From Nymphaea colorata (Eukaryota > Streptophyta > Magnoliopsida > Nymphaeales > Nymphaeaceae): 64,000 nucleotides of DNA. Below, one piece after another: positions 47,426-57,547 of this stretch (positions within the stretch are counted from its first letter, which is position 1; each line of letters begins with the position of its first letter). The notes under the pieces are model-generated. The model saw only the letters and a program-made list of their open reading frames with translations, made no database searches and had not been told where the DNA came from. The position numbers and the translations under genes were made by a program. The DNA lies in contig NC_045142.1 in the NCBI RefSeq assembly GCF_008831285.2, positions 6,147,501-6,211,500 of the forward strand, in the 5' to 3' direction.

Positions 47426-48072
47426 CTCTAGCAGATACGCGTGTTAGGGCTCGGGGATTTATTTTATAAGATACGTTTTAGGGCTTTGCATTGTATCTGT
47501 GAGGGCCCGATACAATGCATATCTGCCGATCTGGGTCGACACCAAAAGATATTAATAACACCACTTCTGAAGTGACTTTGACTCGTGCGTATCGCCCGTG
47601 TAAGCCGATACGCCCCTGTATACCATTAAAACGCAACGATGTGGAGCTTGATTCGGTTCCTTTCCTTCATGAGGAGGTTACCTTCTAATCTGCTCTCATT
47701 TTAAAGACGTCATTCAAATGAAACTCTAATTTGGATTTGGATCAGATGATTCTTTGATGAACAGGAGAGACCCACCCTCCCGCTAAAGGCGGAAGGCTCC
47801 ATCTAATTCTTGGTCCCTTAAGAATTGTTTGACCAGATTGTTATTGTCTAATAATTTAGCTTTAAAATTTAAGACAAATTCATAGAACACTAAATTATAT
47901 AGTATAGTTTCATGAATCTGACTTAATTTTTGAGCGCAACATTCACTTTGACATTCATTGGATGATCTTGTCTGGACAGCCATGATAGACGTCATCAAAA
48001 TGACATCACTCATATGACGTCAACATTTACTTACATGCAGGCTATACTTGCACATAAGTTCACTTCTGTGTT
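47426..48072. other. Intergenic upstream of copy B
   Basis: 47430-47650 contains GATACG and GGGCTCG phrases. 47815-47935 carries fragments of the GGCAACAGTA MITE family. No gene. Confidence 0.45.
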
Positions 48073-49625
48073 CTGTCCCAAATTCATCTACTCTGCCGCG
48101 TCCCATTATTCCCTCTTCTTCTTCTTCTTCCCTCGCTATCCTAGACTGTGATCCGGTGTTTTTTGCCATTTTCCTTACCAGAAAGAATCAGACTCGCTTT
48201 CAGATAGTTCTGTGGGGGGAAAGAAATGGGGAAGAGCGCGAGTAGGCTACTGCCCAAGAGGGGAGTGGTGAAGGCCCGGGTTTTCCGTTTAGTTCTCAGG
48301 GGTGTCCTCTCCTTGGCTTCTGGAGGAGCGGCAGGAGGAGCCAAGAAAAAATCCATGGCGCAGGTGACTCCTTCCCCTCCTCCTCCTCTTCGGAGTTGAT
48401 GTTCAAAGATGCTGTTTTAGGCCTTCGGTTGAAGCATGGGAAGATGGTTGTGTCGTTAGGCCCTTTTAATGGTTTACACCATCTGCCAATCTGTTTCCAT
48501 TTCCAAGGATCTCTCTCTCTCTCTCTGTCTCTGTCTCCCCCTCTTTCTGTCTCTTATTTTTTTTTGCTGAGAGTTGGATCTGCTACAAGGAGATTTTGTG
48601 GTTTTGAAGTCTTCCTACAGAAGTTGCGTTTTGCATTGTTAATAAACAATTCCTTACAGCTCTGGTTTTCTTGAGCTTGTTAGATATAGTCTTTGAGAAG
48701 TTCCCAGATCTTTGTAGCTTTTTCCGAAGGTAAAACCCTGCAACTGTTCCTAATTCGACCAAAAAAAAACCTTTTTCATGGTATATAAGTGTCAGATGGT
48801 GAAGTTTTGTAGGTTCTCATGTAGGGAAATTCTATCCCCAGTTGAAAAACCATTTGTGTTTTCAGTTGTAAATAAATTGTTTTCCATCCACCATGAGCCT
48901 TAAGATAATGTAGATGACAGTCTGCTGTTCTGAAGAAGAGACACAAGCAAGATACCATGCCTTAATTTGGAAGAAAGAGACAGAAGCATGACACTGTGCA
49001 TTAATTTTGCAACCGGACGGCCTAGATCTTATGGTGCGACTGTCATACTTACCATTGATCTGTAGATCAGATTCCCATGAAGCATTCAGAGTCATCATGC
49101 GGGAGATGCTGTAGTTGCGTGTCACGACACAGTAAGAAAAGCTATGATGAATTCCTCAAAAGATGAAGCAGATTAAGAGTAAATTCAGGATTGGCTGCAT
49201 TACATGTGGGCTTTTTCTCTTCTTCCCACTAGAGTCATCTAATCTATGTAACTATCCCTCTGTTTCTGTTTTTTTTTTCTTGGAAGCAGAAGGTGTTCTC
49301 TGTAACGTTTTTTGTTAATAAACAGAGATCTGAATTCTTTGAAGTGAGCGAGTTCTGGTTTGAGAAGACGTTATCGTCCTTTGAAATCTGGCATCTTGTG
49401 GAACTTGTAGTTAACAGATTGTTGTTGGTGAGAAATCTTCTGCATTTGTGAGTTCGAAGAGTTGTCGAAACTTGTCGCTTCATGTTCCCCATCACAAAAG
49501 GGAACCAGACGGTGGAGAAAGGGAGAGGGAGACCTTAACACGCAATGTAATTCGTTTCTGTTTTAGGGAGGTGTTTAATTATGTTAGATATTCAGTTCGT
49601 GGATCTAATGTTACAAGCTTTCGAG
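48073..49625 (+). repeat. Segmental duplication, copy B (pair of 39866-41470)
   Basis: Aligns with segment A from CTGTCCCAAATTC to CTAATGTTACA(A/T)GCTTTC, including ORF B and its 3' flank. It is followed directly by a hAT-type MITE that is absent at the corresponding place in A. Confidence 0.85.
48226..48399 (+). CDS. Small basic protein, family copy B
   Basis: 57 aa. The core LPKRGVVKARVFRLVLRGVL (9-28) and SLASGGAAGG parallel copy A, followed by AKKKSMAQ and a short Pro-rich end (VTPSPPPPLRS). Differences from A are mostly conservative (L/V, I/V, K/R), which favours a translated frame. The start MGKSAS fits the N-myristoylation pattern MGxxxS, whereas copy A lacks Ser/Thr at position 6. 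No signal peptide is visible. The ATG is preceded by a purine-rich leader (GGGGGGAAAGAA) shared with A. Function and family are unknown. Confidence 0.5.
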   Translation: MGKSASRLLPKRGVVKARVFRLVLRGVLSLASGGAAGGAKKKSMAQVTPSPPPPLRS

Positions 49626-49630
49626 AAGAA

Positions 49631-50056
49631 TAGGGCTGCACAGAAGCCAAACAGAGAACTAGACTCGGCTCAAAAAACTCGAGCTTGAGCCGAGCTCCTT
49701 ATGGCAAGCTCGAGTTTGACATGACTACACAAAATTGAGCTCGAACTAGACTTGTTTAACCCATTAACTCGTTTAGGTGTTAATATGTTTAACTTTAAGT
49801 AGTGCAAGCATTAACTCGTTTAACTCTCATGTATGTCATCTAACTTGTGAAAATTTATTTTTACCTTAAAAGTTAAAACCGGTGATTTGGTGAACCGATT
49901 TTGACAATATTATACATAGTACCAGTTTGCGAGTCGAGTAGAGTATAATTGTGGTTTATTGTTTTTAGTATCTTTGTAAGCTCTAACTCAACACGAGCCG
50001 AGTTTTTTCGAGAGAGTTCAAGTCCAGCCCGAGTTGGGCTTGTTTGTGCAGCCCTA
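49631..50056. mobile_element. hAT-type MITE with TAGGGCTGCACA termini
   Basis: 426 bp. The ends are perfect inverted repeats, TAGGGCTGCACA on the left and TGTGCAGCCCTA on the right. Subterminal CTCGAGCTTGAGCCGAGCTC and CAAGTCCAGCCCGAG are typical of the widespread plant hAT MITEs. No transposase is present. Flanking octamers CGAGAAGA and CGTGAGAT agree only partly, so the target duplication is not clear. Confidence 0.75.
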
Positions 50057-50104
50057 CGTGAGATCAAATTTAAAATCAACATAAATAAGAAGTTATTTTT
50101 CTTT

Positions 50105-50660
50105 TTAGAGATAATTGTTCAAAGAGCCTTAAGAAAAAAGTTAATTTATACGCTTCTTTTATAAAGTAGACCACAGTTTTACTTGTCCAGATTAAAGGAA
50201 AAGACAAAAGGAAAAGAAAGAACAAACATGGTACCAAATAAAGCAGAGGACAGCAAAAGACCCAGATCCTCAGAATGCAAGATGCCACTGGATCAAACAA
50301 AAGAGTCTCGAAATCAGTCTTGGATTTTGTGTTTTGATCCAGACATAGAACTGCGTCCATCTTGAAAATCTCCACAGTTTTTAAGTCCAAATTTACATTA
50401 TATCCAGAATCAATTTGCAATTTCACGTTGATGATCTGGATCCAGAAAATTAGTAGTGGAGGTATTCGAACCAAATATCCAACACTAGGAACCGATCCAT
50501 TCTCAAGCCTTAGTGGCAACTGGTGTGGGGTATTGGTGATTGGATGAGAGGTCAAAACTGCCCTGCTTCGGAATGTGGATGGTAAAGTGAGACATACGTC
50601 AACAAGAGTGGATTGTCAAAATCAGTTCTAAAAGAAGATAGTTGAAAGTGCTTAATTTGT
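50105..50660 (+). repeat. Dispersed segment pair X-Y (counterparts in 45225-45775)
   Basis: 50105-50275 (X) and 50290-50660 (Y) are the counterparts of 45620-45775 and 45225-45500, in the opposite order. Confidence 0.7.
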
Positions 50661-50701
50661 TATTCTTGTATCTATGTTTGTGGACTATTAAAATTGAGCC
50701 T

Positions 50702-50830
50702 GAAGGGGTATAGTATAGTTGGTCAGTCTCGTAGGTCTTTAATTCGATTCCCATGGGAGCCATTTGTGTTTTTGTTTTGTCATTAAGCATGAATTTCATG
50801 TTTATCAGTAAGCATTAATTTTCTTTCTGA
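50702..50830 (+). mobile_element. tRNA-derived SINE-like element, copy 4
   Basis: A-box TAGTATAGTTGG (50711-50722) and B-box AATTCGATTCCC (50741-50752), 30 nt apart, precede a T-rich body. The B-box is the best match of the set to the tRNA consensus, but the A-to-B distance is short for a functional tRNA. Confidence 0.45.
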
Positions 50831-50839
50831 TAGCACTGG

Positions 50840-51860
50840 AAGTAAGTATTGCTTTGATCTCTTGCTTCCATATGTTTGAGGACGGAGTATCTTTGATTCT
50901 CTTGAAGAACATTTTGCAAGCGAGCGGCGGTGCAGTTGGGCTAAGCCGGTGCATTTGGCAGAGAGGCCTCACCTCTGCCGGCATTGACCTGGCCCTAGGG
51001 CCGCCGAGGACATTAGCTGGGTGGGTTAGTAGGCTGGTCAGGTTGGGAGTGGAGGCTGGCCGGTCAGGTTCGGGTTCCTGTCACTTGTGCTGTTTAGAGG
51101 GGTCACTGCCATGCCTACCGATACCCAATACCCATCAGATTCTCTCTTTAAAGTGAAACATAGTCTGAAAAATATATATACTTATAGCACCTAATTGAGA
51201 AGTTTAATTTATAAATGATAAAAGACTTATAAGAAGATTAGTCAAATGATAGATTGTTGTGATTCATAACAATATCATAGCCCTAAAGGGGAAGAATTGA
51301 AGTTGTGAGAAGGCGGGTTAAGATCTATCAAACTAGGAACCAGTGCCCAATATATAAGTGGCTTCGACTCCTATAGTAGTATCAGAGTCGGTTCAATACT
51401 TAGGACCTAAAATCTCACATATATAGACATAAGAGGAACTCAATATTGAATGAACTACAGTCACCGGCCAATTCTGCCATCAATATTGAATGAACTCTAA
51501 GTTTAACTTTAATAGTTTGTAATATGAAACCAAAAGGGTTTTTGGTAATATGAAACTTCGTTTCCCATGTGGGCTATAAATTGATGGTTCTTTTTGTTAG
51601 GCAAGAATGGACAATATCTTCTCGGTAATTTTAAAATCTTAGATCAGATCAAGCGTTGAAACCCTCTCAAGATTTTGCCTCCGAGATCTCTCAAAGACAA
51701 GAGAAAAACATTAGAATCCAAATCAACGAGATACATAGCTGGAAGATCAGGTTCCAGTTGAACCATCATATTCAAAGTTGGTCAGCCAAGGAACAAAGAA
51801 GCGCCAAAAAATATAAAAAAAAAAACTTCATGTCTAGAAATAGTCAAGGATTTCATATAT
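50840..51860. other. Intergenic, no gene recognised
   Basis: 50920-51130 is locally GC-rich, with an open frame (50854-51156) lacking any known motif. The rest is AT-rich. Confidence 0.4.
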
Positions 51861-51868
51861 GTTGAAAG

Positions 51869-52830
51869 TAAGCCTGCGCATGGGGTTGGGCTGCCATCGG
51901 ATATTCTGTGTCAGGCCCAACTCGGAAAACGAGACTCAGGCCCGACTTGGAAAACGAGACCCAAGCAGCCCAAACTCATTATTGGGCCAGCCCGAGTGGG
52001 CTCGATAAGCTTTAATGAGCTATGTCACCTGAGTGCGGGGTGCGGGTGCCGGTGTCGGTGCGGGTGCGGGTGCGGCACATCTCAAAAAAATTAGGTGCGG
52101 CGGTGCGGTGAAGATATTTTATTAATATTAATATTATTATTATTATTATTAATTTTTCGTAGAAATTGAATAACACAATTAAAATTATACATTTTATGAT
52201 AGTGAGAAAAAATAAAAAAAGAAATGTTTGAAAAAAAAAGCAAACAGATCGTTTTATATGAAAGCCACCATTCTTTAGTCCTGTATCGTTTTTTTTTAAA
52301 GAGAAAAGAGAACATATAATATATCTATAGATGTCTTAAATTAGATTTAACTGCGACGGGTGAGAATGGTGGATTTGATTTTGTGGATTGTGGATTTGGT
52401 TTCATTTTAAAATCAGATCCAGATCCAAACCATACACGCATGAACTTGGTTTGGATTTGGTTTCGACTCGGAACTAGATCGAACCATCATCGGGTGCTGA
52501 TTGGGTGCGCACCCGCAACGCGTCGGGTGCGGGTGCGAGCTCAAAGGAAACGCACCCGGTGACATAGCTAATGAGGCTCGATAATGATTTTTTTTAATTT
52601 TTAATTAATTATATATATATATATATATATTTATAATATTTTATTACAATTAATTATTTTTATGTATTATTTTATATTAAAAATATTTTTTTAATGTACT
52701 TGGGTTGGGCCCAAGCCAAGCTCGAGCTGAGGTTTTTCGTGTCGGGCCAGGTATGGACCCAAGTTTTAGATGTTGGGCCGGCCCAAACATGACTAGTTAT
52801 CGGACCGGGCCAGCCTGATGCACAAGTTTA
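51869..52830. mobile_element. hAT-like MITE (GGGCATCGGGC family), copy 3, with a nested insertion
   Basis: The left end TAAGCCTGCGCATGGGGTTGG and the right end, reversed (TAAACTTGTGCATCAGGCTGG), are inverted repeats. The flanking octamer GTTGAAAG is present at 51861-51868 and again at 52831-52838, a perfect 8-bp target duplication. The original element would be about 400 bp. It is enlarged by the element at 52020-52568. Confidence 0.85.
52020..52568. mobile_element. Nested hAT-like MITE with CTATGTCACC termini and GTGCGGGTGC arrays
   Basis: 549 bp. The inverted ends are CTATGTCACC and GGTGACATAG. Just inside them lie GTGCGGGTGC repeats on both sides. Flanking octamers TTAATGAG (52012-52019) and CTAATGAG (52569-52576) agree at 7 of 8 bases. 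It sits inside the 51869-52830 element. Confidence 0.8.
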
Positions 52831-52989
52831 GTTGAAAGTGAAGGATCAAAGTTGGGGTGTAGCCTCGCCGACCAAGGGGCAGGACTTCAAGTCAATGAAA
52901 GCCAGATTATTGGGTGTTTAACGACGATGGAATTGTGAAATTTTAAAATTAAAATTCTCACTTGATGAAATAGGAATTGTGATATCAAA

Positions 52990-53095
52990 TGAAGAATGAA
53001 TTACAGGCCCATGCTTGAGTAAAAATTCAGGAATTGTAATTACAGGCTCATGCTTGAGTAAAAATTCAGGAATTGTAATTCTAACCTAAGGTCTG
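52990..53095 (+). repeat. Two-copy 46-bp tandem repeat
   Basis: ATTACAGGC(C/T)CATGCTTGAG followed by TAAAAATTCAGGAATTGTAA occurs twice in a row. Confidence 0.85.
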
Positions 53096-53740
53096 AAATT
53101 CTGATTTTTAGAGTTATAGAATGTTTCCATCTTCCTTTTAAGACACATGCCATGTTATGTTATGCACCATCTTTATGTACGTAAGTCATGCATCATTTTA
53201 ACTATGACAAAAAAATTATAAGATAAAAACAAAAACCACAAAATAAAGATTTGGAGATTCGTAACATTTATCATTTTGTATATGCATATCAGATGTACCT
53301 CCTTAAACAATAAAAAAACATTTTTATTTTTTTTATCTTGTTTATACCATTATCTCATTATCTCATTTATATTTTATCGTCTCATAAACATTATCTTATA
53401 CTTAAATTTAATGTTGTTTCATGTATCTATCTATTTTACCTTATAAATATTTTGTTATCTTATCTTATAGTGGTCTCTCATGTCTGTTATCTCATATATA
53501 ATTATTTGAGTATTATTTTATACATTTATCCATTCTTTATCTCATAATTTTTATTGTTTCTTATTTGTTATTTTATATATAATATTTAAACATAAAAGTA
53601 TATATATAGTGTTCACTCCCGACCTACGCTCATGGTTTACGCGTTGTTGTGACACGCGTTCAAGGAGGTGTAAGGTCTGAGGTCTGGAGCGTCTTTGGGA
53701 TACCTGACCCCTTTTTGAGGTTGTAGGGGATTGAGATTGC
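53096..53740. other. AT-rich spacer upstream of copy C
   Basis: 53330-53600 is a degenerate TATCTCAT/TTATAT repeat. Open frames here reflect composition. No gene. Confidence 0.6.
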
Positions 53741-54013
53741 TTGATATTAGTTTTAGGTGCCGACGGCCCTATCTCTCTGTGTCTTTGCTTCGATTTTGCT
53801 CCTACTGGTGGATTTCCTCTGGCAGAGGACAGAAATGGAGAGGGGCTCGCTCCCAAGAAGAGGCCAAATCAAGGCTCAGATCTTCCATTCCGTGATCAGG
53901 TCTCTGGCACCCCTTGTTCTCCTGGCTCGCCGGGCGATGTGCTTATAAGATGATCCTTCTGTCCAGGAAGCTACCTCCATACTCAATTCTTGCTCTACAG
54001 AGTTCCTCTCCGA

Positions 54014-54306
54014 TGATAAAACTCAGAAAACAGAGGAGAAAAGAACTCAAAGACAAGAACGATTTTAACGTGGTTCAGCTTTAAGCTTACATCCACGACT
54101 CTGCAATTTCTCTCAATAGTTTGAGAAATGCAGGTTCCACTATATATTACGTGGGTTTACATTTGGATAGATACGGTTGCCTACAGAGTAGCTGATTTTC
54201 AGCTTTAGGTTGGGCAAACATATCTTTTCTTTCTTTATCCTGTTCATCACTGATTTTGTCAAGTATATCACGAGAGATTTGATCGTGATTTTCTTTCATC
54301 TTAACA
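54014..54306 (-). repeat. 3' LTR of the Copia element
   Basis: 293 bp from TGATAAAACTC to CATCTTAACA on the plus strand. Five substitutions separate it from the other LTR. Confidence 0.95.
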
Positions 54307-54318
54307 CGCCCCCACAAG
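54307..54318 (-). other. Polypurine tract
   Basis: Minus-strand CTTGTGGGGGCG directly precedes the 3' LTR, as expected for second-strand priming. Confidence 0.7.
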
Positions 54319-54319
54319 C

Positions 54320-57070
54320 TAATCTCCATGGGAAGGAGATTGAGCTTGTCTCGAAGAAATATGAATCGAGGTCCTGGTAGAGACTTGGTTAAAATATCTG
54401 CAAGCTATTCATTAGAAGAAATGAAAAGAATTTGAATCTCTTTCCGTGCAACCTTCTCCCGGACGAAATGAAAATCAATTTCTATATGTTTTGTACGGGC
54501 GTGAAGAACAGGATTTGCTGCAAGATATGTAGCTCTCAAGTTATCACACCAAATTTTTGGGGTGATTGAATTTGTTACATGCAACTCTTCAAGAATTTGT
54601 TGCAACCAACTGATTTCAGCAACTACTTCTGCCATAGCTTTATATTCAGCCTCCGTACTAGACTTGGCCACTGTTCGTTGTTTGGATGAACTCCATGAGA
54701 TAAGATTAGCTCCAAGAAAAGTAAGGTACCCTCCAGTGGACCGCCGGTCATCTGGACACCCTGCCCAATCAGCATCAGCATACCCAGATAACTTAAAGTC
54801 ACTCTTAGTAATATGAAGACCAAGATTTAGAGTGCCTTTAAGATATCTCAAGATACGTTTGACATAGATCCAATGTTCCTCAGTTGGATCATGCATAAAT
54901 TGGCAAGCTTTATTTACTGCAAAAGAGATGTCAGGCCTTGTAAAAGTGGCATATAACAGTCCTCCAACTATACTCCTATAAGTGGATGGCTCTTTGAAAG
55001 CATGCCCACTATGTTTTGATGGTGTGGAGTTAACTATTGCAGGAGTAACCGTTGGATTTGCTTCATCCATATTGGATCGGTGAAGTAATTCTTTGATGTA
55101 TTTGCATTGAGATAGAACTAAGCCTTTCTTTGTTGTACCAATTTCAATGCCAAGGAAATAGTGAATGGATCCAAGATCTTTAATAGAGAATTCTGAAGCA
55201 AATGCCTTTATAAGATTATGAATATAATCATTGGAGCTCCCTGTGATAATGATATCGTCAACGTAAATAAGTACAAGTGTGGTTTGATTATTGCTATTAG
55301 CAATAAATAAAGAGGAATCTGCCTTGGAGTTATGAAATCCTGATTTTTCCAGATATATCCTTAATCTGTCATACCATGCTCGAGGAGCTTGTTTAAGACC
55401 ATATAACGCTTTCTGTAGTTTGCATACATAATGAGGCATATGCTTATCTTCAAATCCTGGTGGCTGCATCATATAGACATCCTCTTGTAGTGCTCCATGC
55501 AGAAAGGCATTGTTGACGTCAAGTTGTCGAATGGTCCACCCATGACTTACAGCAATCGAGAGAACTAGACGAATAGTGGTAGGCTTGACAACAGGACTAT
55601 ATGTCTCAAAATAATCTACCTCTTCCTGTTGACTATAGCCTTTAGCAACCAATCTTGCCTTGTGTCGAACAATGGATCCATCAACATTGCGTTTGAGTTT
55701 ATAAATCCATTTGCACCCAACAATATTTTTATTGATTGGTGGTGGAACCAAGTCCCAAGTTTGATTTCGTTCAAGTGCTGACATCTCCTCATTCATGGCG
55801 TTCATCCATTTGGCATTGTTTTGGGCTTGCTGAAGAGTGTGAGGTTCCTCGTCTTCTTGACTCGCTCTTGAGTAGGAGGAAAGATACGAAAAGGGAACTT
55901 TAGGACGCCTTGTGCCGTCTTGCGATCTAGTTACCATGTGATGGGTGCGTTGAGGCATGTGATTTGTGATATCTGCATCATTGGATGTCTCATGTAAATC
56001 TTGCTGAGGAATCAATTGGTCGTCTTCTTGTCTTGGTTGAGAACTAGGAAGAGTGTTGTGAAGAGGATTTGGCAGCTCAATAATTTCATTGTCTGATATG
56101 CTTGTTGGAGACTGTTTTTCCTCTAGAAGCCATTTAGCTATATCTGGAGCACAAAAATTCTTCTTGGGGAACAAAAAATGATTTTCATCAAAAACCACAT
56201 GACGAGAGATGATGGTCTTTCTAGAAATTGGATCGTAACAGAGATAACCTTTATAGCAAACACCATATCCAATGAAAACACATGCCTTGGATTTAGGAGC
56301 AAGCTTATTCGACCTATAAGGTTTCAAGGAGGGATAACATGTACATCCAAACACACGGAGATGTTTTAAATCTGGTTTGTGTTTCAATAGCATTTCATAC
56401 GGAGACTTCTTCCCAAGTTGAAATGATGGAAGACGATTGATAATATGTACCGCAGTTCTGAAAGCGTCAAACCATAAGAAATCCTTTAGTGAAGCATGAG
56501 ACATCATGGTAAGACCAGTTTCAACCACATGTCTATGTTTACACTCGACGACACCGTTCTGTTGATGGGTATGTGGGCATGAAATTCTTCTTTTAATTCC
56601 ATGATGATTAAGAAATTGAGAGAACCCATGACTCATGAACTCACCCCCACCGTCGCTCTGAAAAATTTTTATTTTCTGACCAATCTGATTTTCAACTATG
56701 TTTTTGAAGTTCTTGAAGCAATAGAAGGTGTCAGACTTTTTAGTGAGAGGAAATATCTATGAGAATTTAGAATGATCATCAATAAGTAGCAAGTAATACC
56801 AATACCCTTCTCTAGATGCGTGAGGAGCTGGTCCCCATAGATCCGCATGCACAATTTCAAGAGGAAAGCTAGCAACTTTATTTGAACTTTCAAAAGGTAA
56901 GGAATGCATTTTTCCAACCATACAACTAGAGCAAAAATCAGCATACTGATAATGTTTAAACAAAGACGAAGTCTGATTCATGAAATTCAATATTCTAGAG
57001 TTAGGATGACCAAGACGACAGTGCCAAACCGTGGCATCTTTATTCCTTGCTAAAACGTGCTGAAGAAGAA
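54320..57070 (-). pseudogene. Copia pol polyprotein fragment (integrase, RT, RNase H) with two stops
   Basis: One reading frame runs through the whole interval. It begins with the GAG-pre-integrase end (WHCRLGHPNSRILNF...CSSCMVGK). Integrase follows with HADLWGP, the second acidic residue in FQSDGGGEF and the E of NGVVECKHRH. The 743-codon open part (54405-56636) holds the integrase end (1-150), reverse transcriptase (about 293-540, with YVDD at 458-461) and RNase H (ADADWAG about 620-626, SSTEAEY 659-665). Two single-base nonsense changes interrupt it: TAG at 56757-56759 after the DDHSKFS motif, and TAG at 54405-54407 just before the LADILTK end motif. Everything between is in frame. The 5' part of the polyprotein is deleted. 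Confidence 0.93.
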
Positions 57071-57237
57071 AACAGAGTTTCTAGCAGACAGAACGTTCCT
57101 GGCTTCTTCAGCGTTTAAACCACTCTTGAATCAGATGATCTATGTGTCGAGAAGTTGAAAAGAGGATTTTTGCAAGGAGCATCAATCAACTGCCTTCTGC
57201 ATCAACTTTTGGCTAGTGATTCACAACAAAGAGACAG

Positions 57238-57249
57238 GCTCTGATACCA
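57238..57249 (-). other. Primer binding site (initiator-tRNA-Met type)
   Basis: Minus-strand TGGTATCAGAGC directly abuts the 5' LTR and is the standard Copia site complementary to the iMet tRNA 3' end. Confidence 0.92.
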
Positions 57250-57542
57250 TGATAAAACTCAGAAAACGGAGGAGAAAAGAACTCAAGGACAAGAACGATT
57301 TTAACGTGGTTCAGCTTTAAGCTTACATCCACGACTCTGCAATTTCTCTCAATAGTTTGAGAAATGCAGGTTCCACTATATATTACGTGGGATTACATTT
57401 GGATAGATACGGTTGCCTACAGAGTAACTGATTTTCAGCTTTAGGTTGGGCAAGCATATCTTTTCTTTCTTTATCCTGTTCATCACTGATTTTGTCAAGT
57501 ATATCACGAGAGATTTGATCGTGATTTTCTTTCATCTTAACA
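57250..57542 (-). repeat. 5' LTR of the Copia element
   Basis: 293 bp, matching 54014-54306 at all but five positions. Confidence 0.95.
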
Positions 57543-57547
57543 TCCGA

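Larger units (their letters stand above)
54014..57542 (-). mobile_element. Copia LTR retrotransposon, internally deleted, young
   Basis: 3529 bp with two 293-bp LTRs that start TG and end CA. The 5-bp target duplication TCCGA is at 54009-54013 and 57543-57547. Reading on the minus strand, the order is 5' LTR, tRNA-iMet primer site, a short leader, pol (GAG-pre-integrase end, integrase, RT, RNase H), polypurine tract and 3' LTR. The gag and protease regions are missing, so the element is non-autonomous. The two LTRs differ at 5 positions that I could count by eye (about 98.3% identical), which points to a recent insertion. Confidence 0.95.

Noticed and set aside
53338-53547. A 69-codon ORF of Tyr/Leu/Ile/Ser
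   Set aside because: Low-complexity TATCTCAT-type repeat, no protein signature.
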